Of a DNA stretch of 64,000 nucleotides, positions 45,358 through 54,462 are shown piece by piece (the stretch's first letter is position 1; each line of letters begins with the position of its first letter). The stretch covers positions 124,001 to 188,000 of the forward strand of contig JAQTTU010000001.1 in the NCBI GenBank assembly GCA_028710605.1, given 5' to 3'. Source of the stretch: Sideroxydans sp. (GTDB taxonomy: Bacteria > Pseudomonadota > Gammaproteobacteria > Burkholderiales > Gallionellaceae). The notes under the pieces were generated by a model that ran no database searches, had not been told where the DNA came from, and saw nothing but the letters and a program-made list of their open reading frames with translations. The translations under genes were made by a program, and so were the position numbers.

Positions 45358-46101
45358 ATGTCATCCCCGATAACCCTTTCCGCACAGCAACTAACCCGCT
45401 TCCACGGCAAGCGCCGCGTGGTCAGCGACGTATCGCTGGAACTGCGGCGCGGCGAGGTGCTGGGACTGCTGGGACACAACGGCGCGGGCAAGAGCACCAC
45501 GCTGCAAATGCTGGCCGGTGCCTTGACCCCCGATAGCGGACTGGTCGAGGTGTGCGATTTCGACTTGGCGCAACATCCCGAACTGGGCAAAGCCTGCCTC
45601 GGTTTTCTGCCGGAACAACCGCCGCTGTACCGCGACATGCGCGTCGATGATTTCCTCATCTTCGCCGCCCGGCTGCACCGGGTCGCTCCCGCCAAACTCG
45701 CCGACCATCTGGCGCTGGCCAAGCAACGCTGCGGCCTGACCGACTGCGGCAACAAACTCATATCCACGTTATCCAAAGGTTACCAGCAGCGCGCAGGCAT
45801 CGCGCAAGCCATCATCCACCAGCCCGCCGTGGTCATTCTGGACGAACCCACCGTCGGCCTAGACCCCACGCAAATCCGCGACATTCGCAACCTCATCCGC
45901 GAACTGGGCAACAGCAGCAGCGTGATCCTGTCCACCCATATACTGAACGAAGTGGAAAACATCTGCGACCGCGCCATTATTTTGCAGGAAGGCAAAGTGA
46001 TTTTCAGCGGCGGCATAGACGAATTGCGACACCACAGCGATGTCGAATCCAGCTTCATCCGGCTCACCGCGATGTCGGGAAACGAGGGGCAAAAACAATG
46101 A
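45358..46101 (+). CDS. ABC transporter ATP-binding protein (GldA-like)
   Basis: 247 residues. Walker A GHNGAGKST (about 38-46), Q-loop FLPEQPPLYRDM, signature LSKGYQQRAG, Walker B VVILDEPTVGLDP and switch His in STHILNEVE. First gene of an ABC-2 type system with a permease and a GldG-like protein, resembling the gliding (GldAFG) type and related polymer or drug exporters. The transported substrate is unknown. Confidence 0.9.
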   Translation: MSSPITLSAQQLTRFHGKRRVVSDVSLELRRGEVLGLLGHNGAGKSTTLQMLAGALTPDSGLVEVCDFDLAQHPELGKACLGFLPEQPPLYRDMRVDDFLIFAARLHRVAPAKLADHLALAKQRCGLTDCGNKLISTLSKGYQQRAGIAQAIIHQPAVVILDEPTVGLDPTQIRDIRNLIRELGNSSSVILSTHILNEVENICDRAIILQEGKVIFSGGIDELRHHSDVESSFIRLTAMSGNEGQKQ

Positions 46102-46120
46102 ATCAAAAAAACAATATTGA

Positions 46121-46348
46121 GCCACGGATAAACACGGATGAAACACGGATAGACCCAAGTGCTTCATCCCCTGTAGGAGCGAGCTTGCTCGCGAAAGCGC
46201 TTCGCGAGCAAGCTCGCTCCTACAGCGGGTTTCGCCCAAAAGAATTAACGACTGTTTGCGCGGCAAGCTTTCTGTCGCGTTCGGCGGAAATCTACATTTT
46301 GTTGCAACGCATGGTTTTATCCGTGTTTCATCCGTGTCCATCCGTGGC
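46121..46348. repeat. Nested repeats between ABC genes
   Basis: Outer arms gccacggataaacacggatg and tccgtgtccatccgtggc; in the loop lies a full copy of the 'GTAGGAGCGAGCTTGCTCGC' element (46173-46223). Together they fill the 265-bp gap inside the ABC operon. Confidence 0.85.
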
Positions 46349-46366
46349 TGACAACAGGCTTTCAAA

Positions 46367-47098
46367 ATGATACGCACCCTCGCCCTCAAAGAATTCCGCA
46401 GCTTGTTCGCCGCGCCTTCCACCTGGTGGATGCTGGCGCTGTTGCAATTTATTCTCGCGTGGTTTTTTCTGGCGCGCATCGACGACTACCTGCAAGTGCA
46501 GGCGCAACTGGCGCAGATGGGCAATGCGCCGGGCGCGACCATCGCCATCGCCTCGCCGCTGTCCGGCGTATTGGCCTTGATGTTGATGATGCTGATCCCG
46601 CTGTTCACCATGCGCCTGATCGCCGAAGAACGCCGCAACCAGACCTGGATATTGCTCACCACCGCACCGATCTCCGCCACCGCCATCGTGCTCGGCAAAT
46701 TCGCGGGCTTGCTGGCCATGCTCACGCTGATCGTTGCGGCCTGCACGCTGATGTCCGCGACACTGGCCTTGGGCACGCACCTCGACGGCGGGCTGATCCT
46801 GAGCAACCTGCTCGGCGTGTGGCTGCTGGCCGCCAGTTACGCCGCGCTCGGTTTGTATTTTTCCGCCCTCACCCGCCAACCCATCGTCGCCGCGTTCGGC
46901 GCGCTCGCGGTTTCCTTCGGCCTGTGGATGCTGGACATGGGCAGTGACAGAGTGCGCGCGCTGTCGCCCAACGCGCATTTCCAGAACCTCAGCGTCGGCC
47001 TCGTCAGCAGCGCCGACATAAGTTACTTCGCGTTATTCATCGCGGTATTTCTGGCGCTCACCATCCGCCTCATTCGCCATGAACGGGGAGGACGATGA
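46367..47098 (+). CDS. ABC-2 type permease (GldF-like)
   Basis: 243 residues with about six TM helices. MIRTLALKEFRSLFAAPSTW opens the protein; RLIAEERRNQTWILLTTAPI is the ABC-2 permease motif. It works with the ATPase upstream and the GldG-like protein downstream. A palindromic repeat separates it from each neighbour. Confidence 0.88.
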   Translation: MIRTLALKEFRSLFAAPSTWWMLALLQFILAWFFLARIDDYLQVQAQLAQMGNAPGATIAIASPLSGVLALMLMMLIPLFTMRLIAEERRNQTWILLTTAPISATAIVLGKFAGLLAMLTLIVAACTLMSATLALGTHLDGGLILSNLLGVWLLAASYAALGLYFSALTRQPIVAAFGALAVSFGLWMLDMGSDRVRALSPNAHFQNLSVGLVSSADISYFALFIAVFLALTIRLIRHERGGR

Positions 47099-47110
47099 TG
47101 CATTGCTTTT

Positions 47111-47168
47111 GTAGGTGCGAATTTATTCGCACATCTCTCGAAAAACGTGCGAATGAATTCGCACCTAC
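47111..47168. repeat. Palindromic repeat, 'GTAGGTGCGAATT' family
   Basis: 58-bp inverted repeat only 15 bp before the GldG-like start, with no Shine-Dalgarno left between. Same family as 1081-1138. Confidence 0.88.
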
Positions 47169-47183
47169 ACCGACCGCTCCAAA

Positions 47184-48500
47184 ATGAAAAATATCTGGTT
47201 AAAACATTTCATTTTCGTCGTCGCGCTGATCGCAGCCTCCGTCGCGCTATACCAACTCGCCGCGCGCTTTCCGGCGCAGACGGATGTGACGCAAAACGCG
47301 CTGAACAGTCTGGATAAAGGCAGCGTGGACGTGCTGAAACAGATGGACGGCGAAATTAAAATCACCGTGTATGTCGCCGAGCAGGAAGCCAAATTCGGCG
47401 ACATCCGCAAACTCATCCGCGAATTCATCGCGCTGTATCAGCGCTACAAATCCGATATCAGCCTCACCCTGGTTGACCCGGTGAAAGAACCGGAAGCCGT
47501 GCGCAAATCCGGCATTCAGGGCAACGGCGAAATGGTGGTCGAATACGCCGGGCGGCGCGAACACATCACCACGCTCAACGAACAAACGCTGACCAGCGCC
47601 CTGCTGCGCCTGGCGCACAACAAAGAGCAAATGCTGATGTATCTCTCCGGCCACGGCGAACGCAAACTGGACGGCGCGGCCAACTTTGATCTCGGCGAAT
47701 TCGGCAAACGCCTGCAACAGAACGGCTACCGCATCGCCCCGCTCAACCTCACCATCGCGCCCGACGTGCCGGACAATATCGGCGTGCTGGTCATCACCCA
47801 ACCGCAAACCAATCTGTTCAAAGGCGAGACCGACAAACTGCTGCGTTTCATAGCACGCGGCGGCAACGTGCTGTGGCTGCTGGATGCCGAACCGCTGCGC
47901 GGGCTCGAACCCGTCGCCGAAAAACTCGGCCTCGTGCTCACCCCCGGCATCGTCATCGACCCCGCCGCGCAACAGATGAACGCGCCCGCCGATTGGACGC
48001 TGGGCACCGGCTACGCACCGCACGCCATCACGCAAAACTTCGACCTCATCACCGTGTTCCCCTTCGCGCGCGCGCTGGGTATGGAAGACAACCGCGATTG
48101 GCAACGCCACATCCTGGTGGAAGGCGCAATGAACGGCTGGGTCAGCACCAACCACGACCAACGCTTCAACAAAAACCGCGACATCCCCGGCCCGGTCGAT
48201 CTCGCGCTCGCCCTGCAACGCCAAGTGGAAGACCGCGAACAGCGCATCGTCGTGGTCGGCAGCGGCAGTTTCCTCGCCAACGCCTACTCCGGCAACGGCG
48301 GCAACCTCGACCTCGGCGTGAACATGATGAACTGGCTGGGCAACGAAGAACGCCTCATCACCATCGCCCCGCAAGCCGCCAAAGACGGCACGCTCACCCT
48401 GAGCACGCACCAGCTCACCGTGCTGAGCGTGGTGCTGCTGGTGGTGTTGCCGCTGCTGCTGATCGGAATCGGCGTGTGGCTGTGGTGGCGCAGGAGGTAA
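47184..48500 (+). CDS. GldG-like ABC auxiliary protein
   Basis: 438 residues. N-terminal TM helix (about 9-27), a large extracytoplasmic domain (TVYVAEQEAKFGDIRKLIRE; LMYLSGHGERKLDGAANFDL; GGNVLWLLDAEPL) and a C-terminal TM helix (about 413-434) followed by WWRRR. This is the GldG/ABC-type auxiliary family that accompanies ABC-2 permeases. No clear Shine-Dalgarno precedes the ATG because a repeat ends just upstream. Confidence 0.85.
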   Translation: MKNIWLKHFIFVVALIAASVALYQLAARFPAQTDVTQNALNSLDKGSVDVLKQMDGEIKITVYVAEQEAKFGDIRKLIREFIALYQRYKSDISLTLVDPVKEPEAVRKSGIQGNGEMVVEYAGRREHITTLNEQTLTSALLRLAHNKEQMLMYLSGHGERKLDGAANFDLGEFGKRLQQNGYRIAPLNLTIAPDVPDNIGVLVITQPQTNLFKGETDKLLRFIARGGNVLWLLDAEPLRGLEPVAEKLGLVLTPGIVIDPAAQQMNAPADWTLGTGYAPHAITQNFDLITVFPFARALGMEDNRDWQRHILVEGAMNGWVSTNHDQRFNKNRDIPGPVDLALALQRQVEDREQRIVVVGSGSFLANAYSGNGGNLDLGVNMMNWLGNEERLITIAPQAAKDGTLTLSTHQLTVLSVVLLVVLPLLLIGIGVWLWWRRR

Positions 48501-48515
48501 CTACCAACACCTTTT

Positions 48516-48617
48516 CCCGCAGATTACACAGATTAACGCAGATTTCAGGCGTTGCCAGCCTTGCAAGGCGCTCTCATTTTTGCTTTTAATCTGCGTGAAT
48601 CTGTGTAATCTGCGGGC
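48516..48617. repeat. Inverted repeat, 'CCCGCAGATTACACAG' family
   Basis: Arms cccgcagattacacagatta and gaatctgtgtaatctgcggg, about 30 bp before mutM. Confidence 0.85.
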
Positions 48618-48648
48618 AACTGTTTTTACAGGTTGATGAATATCCGCC

Positions 48649-49578
48649 ATGCCCGAACTCCCCGAAGTCGAAACCACCCTGCGCGGCATCGCCCCGCACC
48701 TGCTGCATCAAACCGTCAGCGACATCGTCATTCGCAACGCCAGCCTGCGCTGGCCGATTCCGAAAAATCTGCCGCAACTGCTACGCGGACAAACCGTGCG
48801 CAACCTGCAACGCCGCGCCAAATATCTGCTGATCGAATTCGACCACGGCACACTCATCCTGCACCTCGGCATGAGCGGCAGCCTGCGCATCCTGCCGCAC
48901 GGCACAGCGACGGAAAAACACGACCACTTCGACCTCGTCCTCTGCAACGGCCAACTCCTGCGCCTGCGCGACCCGCGCCGTTTCGGCGCAGTGTTATGGC
49001 ACGAAGGCGATGTGAACCAACATCCGCTGCTGGCGCAACTCGGCCCCGAACCGATCACACCAAACTCACTCCTTCCCCCTTGCAGGGGGAAGGCTGGGAT
49101 GGGGGTAGAATCTCTGGGCAATGCCGCTTCTACCCCCACCCTAGCCCTCCCCCTGCATGGGGGAGGGAACAAACCGGTATTCGACGCAGCCTACCTCTAC
49201 CAGTCCACCCGCACCCGCAGCGCCGCCATCAAACTCGTCCTCATGGACAACCACCTCGTCGTCGGCGTGGGCAACATCTACGCCAACGAAGCCCTGTTCC
49301 GCGCCAGCATCCGCCCGCAACTCCCCGCCAACAAACTGAGCAAGGCACGCTGCGCCCTGCTCGTACAAACCATCCGGCAAGTGCTACACGAAGCCATTGA
49401 AAAAGGCGGCAGCACCCTGCGCGACTTCATCCACAGCGACGGCTCCAGCGGGTTTTTCCAGCAGCATTATTTTGTTTACGGCAGAACCGGCGAACCCTGC
49501 AAACACTGCGGCGCGCCCATCAAACAGATCAAGCAGGGACAGCGTTCGAGTTTCTATTGCGCGACGTGCCAGAAGTGA
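48649..49578 (+). CDS. mutM: Formamidopyrimidine-DNA glycosylase, with in-frame repeat insertion
   Basis: 309 residues, about 35-40 more than usual. Catalytic Pro2-Glu3 in MPELPEVETTLRGI, then LLIEFDHGTLILHLGMSGSL, DNHLVVGVGNIYANEALF (H2TH region), and a C-terminal zinc finger CKHCG...CATCQK. MutM removes 8-oxoguanine from DNA. The extra length is a 33-codon palindromic repeat (49069-49167) in the linker between the N-terminal domain and the H2TH domain, right after GPEPI. Reading frame and key residues are intact, so the enzyme is probably active. Confidence 0.95.
   Translation: MPELPEVETTLRGIAPHLLHQTVSDIVIRNASLRWPIPKNLPQLLRGQTVRNLQRRAKYLLIEFDHGTLILHLGMSGSLRILPHGTATEKHDHFDLVLCNGQLLRLRDPRRFGAVLWHEGDVNQHPLLAQLGPEPITPNSLLPPCRGKAGMGVESLGNAASTPTLALPLHGGGNKPVFDAAYLYQSTRTRSAAIKLVLMDNHLVVGVGNIYANEALFRASIRPQLPANKLSKARCALLVQTIRQVLHEAIEKGGSTLRDFIHSDGSSGFFQQHYFVYGRTGEPCKHCGAPIKQIKQGQRSSFYCATCQK
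49069..49167. repeat. Palindromic repeat inserted in frame in mutM
   Basis: A 99-bp copy of the 'CTCCTTCCCCCTTGCAGG' element, exactly 33 codons. It encodes LLPPCRGKAGMG and STPTLALPLHGGG. The same sequence occurs between genes at 31732-31830 and 16287-16386. Confidence 0.92.
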
Positions 49579-49601
49579 AATTTGAAATACAAACTTGATG
49601 G

Positions 49602-49667
49602 GAAGCCAATAAATACGGGCATCTCCATTGAGCGAATGGTGCGGATCGCCTATTGGCGGGCGTTTCC
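49602..49667. repeat. Palindromic repeat, 'GCCTATTGGCGGGC' family
   Basis: Arms gaagccaataaatacgggca and cgcctattggcgggcg between mutM and the vapC-like gene. Confidence 0.8.
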
Positions 49668-49692
49668 ATGAGATGGCTTGGTGAAAATCGAC

Positions 49693-50061
49693 CTAACTTA
49701 CCTCAAGCGGATTGAGAATCTTCAATCCGTCTATCCACGAGAAGTCGCCGACATTGCATGTTGCCAGCGACAATCCGCGTTCAAGACAAGTGGCGGCGAT
49801 GAGTGCATCGCCCAAGGAAAGCTTGTGTTGCTGGCGCAATTGGATGGCGATTTCGTAACTTGCATTGGTCGGGTAAATCAATTCGAGACTACCCAGCAAT
49901 TCCGTCAGCGCAATTTTTTCCGCCGGGTGTAATTTATGGTAACCGAGGATTTCAACTTTACTGATGACGGAAACCTTGGGCAGCGTATCGACCAACCATT
50001 GGCGAAGCCCACCATATTCCGGCTTGGTCGCGTAAATAAGGATATTGCTGTCAACCAGCAT
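49693..50061 (-). CDS. PIN-domain toxin, VapC-like
   Basis: 122 residues. PIN-fold acidic residues are visible: Asp4 (MLVDSNILIYA), Glu in SKVEILGY, Asp in LSLGDALIAATC and NVGDF near the C-terminus. PIN toxins cleave RNA, commonly tRNA. It starts 5 bp after the antitoxin stop, the usual antitoxin-toxin order. Confidence 0.9.
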   Translation of the reverse strand: MLVDSNILIYATKPEYGGLRQWLVDTLPKVSVISKVEILGYHKLHPAEKIALTELLGSLELIYPTNASYEIAIQLRQQHKLSLGDALIAATCLERGLSLATCNVGDFSWIDGLKILNPLEVS

Positions 50062-50066
50062 AGTCC

Positions 50067-50315
50067 TTAATCCCTTCCCGGCATGGCGCGCTCTTCACGC
50101 TGCTCGCGCACCCATGCGTTCGGATCAACCCCGGCATAGGGATTCATCGCCGCAACTTTTTCCAGCGCGCGCGCCAAAGATTTCCTGCGCACATTTTCGT
50201 CAGGCTGCAGCTTCCCTGCTTTCTGTTCCAGATAAAGCACGTAATCTAAAACCTCGCTCTGAAGCGAGAGCGGCATACTTTCAAGATGATGCTGAATGGC
50301 TTGGTCTAGCTTCAT
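50067..50315 (-). CDS. VapB-like antitoxin (DUF2281 type)
   Basis: 82 residues. MKLDQAIQHHLESMPLSLQS and EVLDYVLYLEQKAGK are typical of DUF2281 antitoxins paired with PIN toxins; the C-terminal tail (NPYAGVDPNAWVREQREERA) would wrap the toxin. It heads the two-gene operon. Confidence 0.82.
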   Translation of the reverse strand: MKLDQAIQHHLESMPLSLQSEVLDYVLYLEQKAGKLQPDENVRRKSLARALEKVAAMNPYAGVDPNAWVREQREERAMPGRD

Positions 50316-50372
50316 GAGATCACTCCCTTTTCGAATCCGATTTTTGCAATAATACCCTGCATGAATGGGGAG

Positions 50373-50882
50373 TTAAACGGAATTGTTGAATGTTACAGTT
50401 TTACGAAAAATACCTCGAAACTGACTTTTTCCCTTAGCGATTACTGCACGCAACTTCGATTCATCCAGATACTCGGTGAGTAATTTTGACAAAACCTCAG
50501 AAATTTCCTCATTTGTAAGATCACCAAGGTATAGAGCAAAGTCCATATGGCGGTTGTGCTTCCATAGTTTAGTAGCGACAACCCTCCCCTTCTCTGCAAT
50601 CATTCCATAAACAAGTTGCGGGTGAATTCGCTTATGGTCATCTGCCTTTTGGCTATAAACCATCACATCATGTGTCGTAGGAGATGTTTTGAATTCAAAC
50701 ACGACTCTAGGAATACGCTCCTCGTCATATATGCAAAGATCAGTCTCAAATTCGGAGTTAGTCTCAAAGGCTGATTGATACGCAAGTTTTTCGCCCTTTG
50801 TAATTTCATACTCTTCAGGAAGAAGATTGACCATAAGTATTTGCAATCGACGAACGAAATCCGACTCGTTTATTTGTGGCAT
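50373..50882 (-). CDS. Solitary PD-(D/E)XK nuclease-like protein
   Basis: 169 residues. Asp48 (ETDLCIYD), Glu63 and Lys65 (VVFEFKTS) form a D...ExK core like that in HsdR N-terminal domains; QLVYGMIAEKGRVVATKLWK continues the fold. No methylase or helicase partner adjoins it. The gene is AT-richer than its neighbours, suggesting transfer. It could be a small restriction-like or DNA-repair nuclease; I know no family name. Confidence 0.65.
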   Translation of the reverse strand: MPQINESDFVRRLQILMVNLLPEEYEITKGEKLAYQSAFETNSEFETDLCIYDEERIPRVVFEFKTSPTTHDVMVYSQKADDHKRIHPQLVYGMIAEKGRVVATKLWKHNRHMDFALYLGDLTNEEISEVLSKLLTEYLDESKLRAVIAKGKSQFRGIFRKTVTFNNSV

Positions 50883-50924
50883 TTAACACTCCTACATAAA
50901 TACGAAAAACTGCATTAACCTGTC

Positions 50925-53900
50925 CTACACCTCGCTCAACACCCCATCCGCAAACACCAGCGCGCAGCGCACCGTTTTACCCGCATACACCGATTGCATC
51001 GCCGCACGATATTCCTGCATCTGCGCGCGGTAACGCGCGGCATCTTCGCTATCGCCTAGTTTGTAATCCAGCACCCATACTTCGTTGTCGAATTCCACCA
51101 GACGGTCGATGCGTTTCAGTTCGCCGTTGGCGTTGATGTAGGGCAGTTCGTTGTGGGCGGTTTGGTGTTGCTGTGGGTCGAAGAAGCGGGCGAGTTGGGG
51201 CATGGACAACAGGTGTTGGGCTTGCTGGTGGAGGGATTCCATTTCTGAGTTGGGGATGGCGAGGCGGCGCTGGAGGTCGCTCGTACTCAACGAGTGTTCC
51301 CCCACCCCAGCCCTCCCCCGGTGGGAGAGGGAGCTTTCGGTGAGATGTTGCAATAGTGCGTGTAGCCAGATGCCGCGCTGTTGTTGGGCGGTGTTGCGGG
51401 TGGTGCGTTGGCCGGTGGGGAGGATGGGGGGTAACTCAACCTTCGTGATTTCGTCATTCCGGCGCAGGCCGGAATCCAGCGATTCAATATCACCGCGCAG
51501 CGGACGACATAAGGGGTTTGTCTCGCTGCGCGAGAATTGTTTCTCTATCTGGATTCCGGCCTGCGCCGGAATGACGGAAGAAATTGCCGCCGCGATGCGG
51601 TCATACCACGACAACGTTTTTTTCTTTTCTTCCTTGTCTTCGCCTTTGCTGTTGCCGCTGACGATCAGCGCTTGTTGCGCGCGGGTCATGGCGACGTAGA
51701 GCAGGTTCATTTCTTCGCGGGCTTGTTGCGCGGCATCCTGCTCGAACAGCGGTGCGCGTTTTTTTCCGCGCGAGGCTTGGTCGGCATACATCGAGAAGTG
51801 CAATGGTTGCGGCTCGTGCGTCGGCCAATCCAGCAGTACATCGTTGCCTTCCTTGTTGTTCTTGTCCGCGTTCGCGTCCAGCAGCCAGACGATGGGCGCT
51901 TCCAGTCCTTTCGATTCGTGCACGGTGTAGATGCGCACCGCATCGCCCGCCGTGCCGAGCTTGCCTTCGTCCGGCGCGTCGTCGTTGCTGTCGCGCAGTT
52001 CGCGCAGGTCTTGCAGAAAACGCGGCAGGCTGGGATAGCGTCCGGCATCGATGTCCAGCGCCATTTTCATGAAGGCGTGCAGGTTGGCGCTGACTTTGCC
52101 GCGCATCTCGGGCGGCAATACGGCGCTGTAACGCGCGAGCACATCGCCTTCGAAATAGATGCGGTCTAGCAGGTCATGCACGGGGAGTTTGTCGGCGAGG
52201 GCGAGCCAGTTTTTTAGCAGGGCGGCGGCGCGTTGCAATTCAGGCGATGGGTTGGTTAGGTGTTGCAGGCGTTGCCACCATGAAGATTTGCTGGAATTTT
52301 GCCCTTCGACAAGCTCAGGGCGAACGGTTGTTTTACTTTCGCTCCCTGCAATCAACATCAAATCCGCATCGCTGCACGCAAACACCGGCGTGCGCAGCAC
52401 TTGCGCCAGCGCGAGATCGGCGAAGGGGGTGATGAGAAACATCAACAGCGCTTGCAGGTCTTCCGCTTCCAGCGTGTCGAGCAGACCGCCGCGACGCGAG
52501 CTGATGAAGGGGATGTGTTTCGCGCGCAGGGCTTCTTCATACACGGCAAGATGCGTGCGGCTGCGCACCAGCACCATGATGTCGCCATAGCTGGCGCGGC
52601 GGGTTTGGCCTTCGTCGTTGACTGACCAATCGCTGACGATGGTTCTGAGTTGTGCGGCGAATTGTTGCGCTTCCTGATGACGTGCGCCTTGTTCGGTTTC
52701 GGCTCGGGGAGTAGTGAGAGGGTTTCGTAGGTCGGGATTTATCCCGACAGGATTTTCGGAAAGTCGGGATAAATCCCGACCTACAAAAGAGGGCGTTTCA
52801 TTGGTGAGTGATTTATCTTCTGCGACGGCCAGCGGCAGCACCAGCACATGCCCCGGCAATTCTTTTTGATGCGTCTGATGTTCGACGAATTCAAATCCGT
52901 CTGGCTGTTCGTGGAACACGGCGTTCACGGCATCGACCACGGGTTGCGAATTGCGGCGGGTGGAACTATTGCCCAGCGTTTCGGCGGCAAAATGTTGTTG
53001 CAGATATTCGCGCGCCACGCCGAACAGGCGCGCGTCGGCGCGGCGGAAGCGGTAGATGGATTGTTTGGGATCGCCGACGACGAACACCGTGGGTTGCGAA
53101 TCGACGGCCACCGCCGCGTCGAACCACGCGCGCAGGATTTGCCATTGCAGCGGGTTGGTGTCCTGAAACTCGTCGAGCAACACGTGGCGGTAGCGGCTGT
53201 CGAGTTTGTATTGCATGGTCTCGGCGTGTTCGCTTTGTTGCAGCAGGCGGCACAACTGCCATTCCAGATCGGAAAAATCCATCTGCTGCGCCTGCGCCTT
53301 GAGCGCCTGATAACGTTCGAGGAACGCCGCGCCGCAATGCAGCACGGCCTCGTTCAGGCGATACGCCTGCTGCTCGGCAACTTCGTCGCGCACGGCTTGC
53401 AAACTGGCTTGCAGGTTGTGCACCACACCGGCGAACACGGCTTCGTTCTGGTTCTTGGTGGCTTTGAGTTTGCGCGGTTCGTCGGCCTGCGTGAACAGCA
53501 GCGGCCATACTTTTTTGAAACGCGCTTCCGGTGCGTTGTCTGTCCACGCACGCTCCAGCACGCCCGCATTTTCCTGCTGCTTGGCCGTGCCATTTAATGC
53601 GAGCTGATGCGCCAAGGCAAACAACTCTTCTTCACTGTTGACGCACACACCCCAGTCGGCGATGAGGTCGAAGTCCATGTCAACTGCCAGGGTGCGCTGC
53701 AATTGGGAGAGTGCGAATTGGACGGCATCACTTTCATGTTCCTCCCCCTTCAAGGGGGAGGTTAGGTGGGGGATGGGGGAGTTTTCGTTTGCACCCGAAC
53801 CCATCCCCACCCCGGCCCTCCCCTTGAAAGGGAGGGAGCTTAAGTGCGACGTATAAGCCCACCACTCCGCGCGCTTGCCTAAAAAATTGAACAACAATTT

Positions 53901-54446
53901 GCGCGTTGTAAATAAACCGCATTCGCCAAACAGCCACAACATCTGCTGCGCTTCGACGCTGTCCGGCTGCTTGCGCATCTGCTCCAGCAATTCTTCCCAC
54001 GCCTCTTCCTGCGCGCTGCCCGCGCGTTCCAGCAGCGACGCGGCTTGCATCACGTCGGCGTTCAGCGGCGCGCGCTGCATGACTTGCATGAACCAGCCGT
54101 GGAAGGTGCTGATGGTAATGCCGGGCTGCGCCAGCAATACCTCTTTGTACAAACCGCGCGCGCGTTGCAGTTGCGCCTCGCTCAAATTCTCTATTCCGCG
54201 TTCGGCAAAAAACTGCCGCACAAACGCTTCATCTTTCATCGCCAAATCGCGCAACCACAATTGCAAACGCGCCTGCATCTCCTGCGCCGCTTTGCGCGTG
54301 AAGGTGATGGCGAGGATTTGCGACGGCTGCGCGCCGTCGAGCAGCAAGCGCACGATGCGCGACACCAGCAGCCATGTCTTGCCGCTGCCGGCGCAGGCTT
54401 CGACGACGACGCTGCGGTGGGGGTCGAGGGCAATGTGGTTAGTCAT
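50925..54446 (-). CDS. UvrD/AddA-like helicase-nuclease with in-frame repeats
   Basis: 1173 residues. SF1 helicase motifs in order: Walker A ACAGSGKT (about 18), FTRKAAQEM, LLDEFQDTNPLQW (motif II), VFVVGDPKQSIYRFRRADAR, and TVHESKGLEAPIVWLLDA. A C-terminal RecB-type nuclease has LVEFDNEVWVLDYKLGD. It pairs with the AddB-like gene upstream to form a double-strand-break end-resection complex. Five different palindromic repeats are read through in frame (at about 51288, 51452, 52301, 52727 and 53741), lengthening surface loops. The start MTNHIAL at 54446 is preferred over a GTG at 54452. Confidence 0.9.
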   Translation of the reverse strand: MTNHIALDPHRSVVVEACAGSGKTWLLVSRIVRLLLDGAQPSQILAITFTRKAAQEMQARLQLWLRDLAMKDEAFVRQFFAERGIENLSEAQLQRARGLYKEVLLAQPGITISTFHGWFMQVMQRAPLNADVMQAASLLERAGSAQEEAWEELLEQMRKQPDSVEAQQMLWLFGECGLFTTRKLLFNFLGKRAEWWAYTSHLSSLPFKGRAGVGMGSGANENSPIPHLTSPLKGEEHESDAVQFALSQLQRTLAVDMDFDLIADWGVCVNSEEELFALAHQLALNGTAKQQENAGVLERAWTDNAPEARFKKVWPLLFTQADEPRKLKATKNQNEAVFAGVVHNLQASLQAVRDEVAEQQAYRLNEAVLHCGAAFLERYQALKAQAQQMDFSDLEWQLCRLLQQSEHAETMQYKLDSRYRHVLLDEFQDTNPLQWQILRAWFDAAVAVDSQPTVFVVGDPKQSIYRFRRADARLFGVAREYLQQHFAAETLGNSSTRRNSQPVVDAVNAVFHEQPDGFEFVEHQTHQKELPGHVLVLPLAVAEDKSLTNETPSFVGRDLSRLSENPVGINPDLRNPLTTPRAETEQGARHQEAQQFAAQLRTIVSDWSVNDEGQTRRASYGDIMVLVRSRTHLAVYEEALRAKHIPFISSRRGGLLDTLEAEDLQALLMFLITPFADLALAQVLRTPVFACSDADLMLIAGSESKTTVRPELVEGQNSSKSSWWQRLQHLTNPSPELQRAAALLKNWLALADKLPVHDLLDRIYFEGDVLARYSAVLPPEMRGKVSANLHAFMKMALDIDAGRYPSLPRFLQDLRELRDSNDDAPDEGKLGTAGDAVRIYTVHESKGLEAPIVWLLDANADKNNKEGNDVLLDWPTHEPQPLHFSMYADQASRGKKRAPLFEQDAAQQAREEMNLLYVAMTRAQQALIVSGNSKGEDKEEKKKTLSWYDRIAAAISSVIPAQAGIQIEKQFSRSETNPLCRPLRGDIESLDSGLRRNDEITKVELPPILPTGQRTTRNTAQQQRGIWLHALLQHLTESSLSHRGRAGVGEHSLSTSDLQRRLAIPNSEMESLHQQAQHLLSMPQLARFFDPQQHQTAHNELPYINANGELKRIDRLVEFDNEVWVLDYKLGDSEDAARYRAQMQEYRAAMQSVYAGKTVRCALVFADGVLSEV
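51452..51576. repeat. 'CGTCATTCCGGCGCAGGCC' repeat inside the AddA-like gene
   Basis: Outer arms cgtcattccggcgcaggccg and its complement; translated in frame as VIPAQAGIQ and LDSGLRRNDE. A shorter G/C-tract repeat (about 51288-51338) lies beside it. Confidence 0.88.
52727..52784. repeat. 'GTAGGTCGGGATTTATCCCGAC' repeat inside the AddA-like gene
   Basis: 58-bp inverted repeat read in frame (FVGRDLSRLSENPVGINPDL). A short cttcgacaagctcaggg type repeat lies at 52301-52327 in the same gene. Confidence 0.85.
53741..53836. repeat. G/C-tract palindrome inside the AddA-like gene
   Basis: Arms cctcccccttcaagggggag and ctccccttgaaagggagg; read in frame as LPFKGRAGVGMG and HLTSPLKGEE. Confidence 0.85.
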
Positions 54447-54462
54447 GCCCACTCTCCATAAC

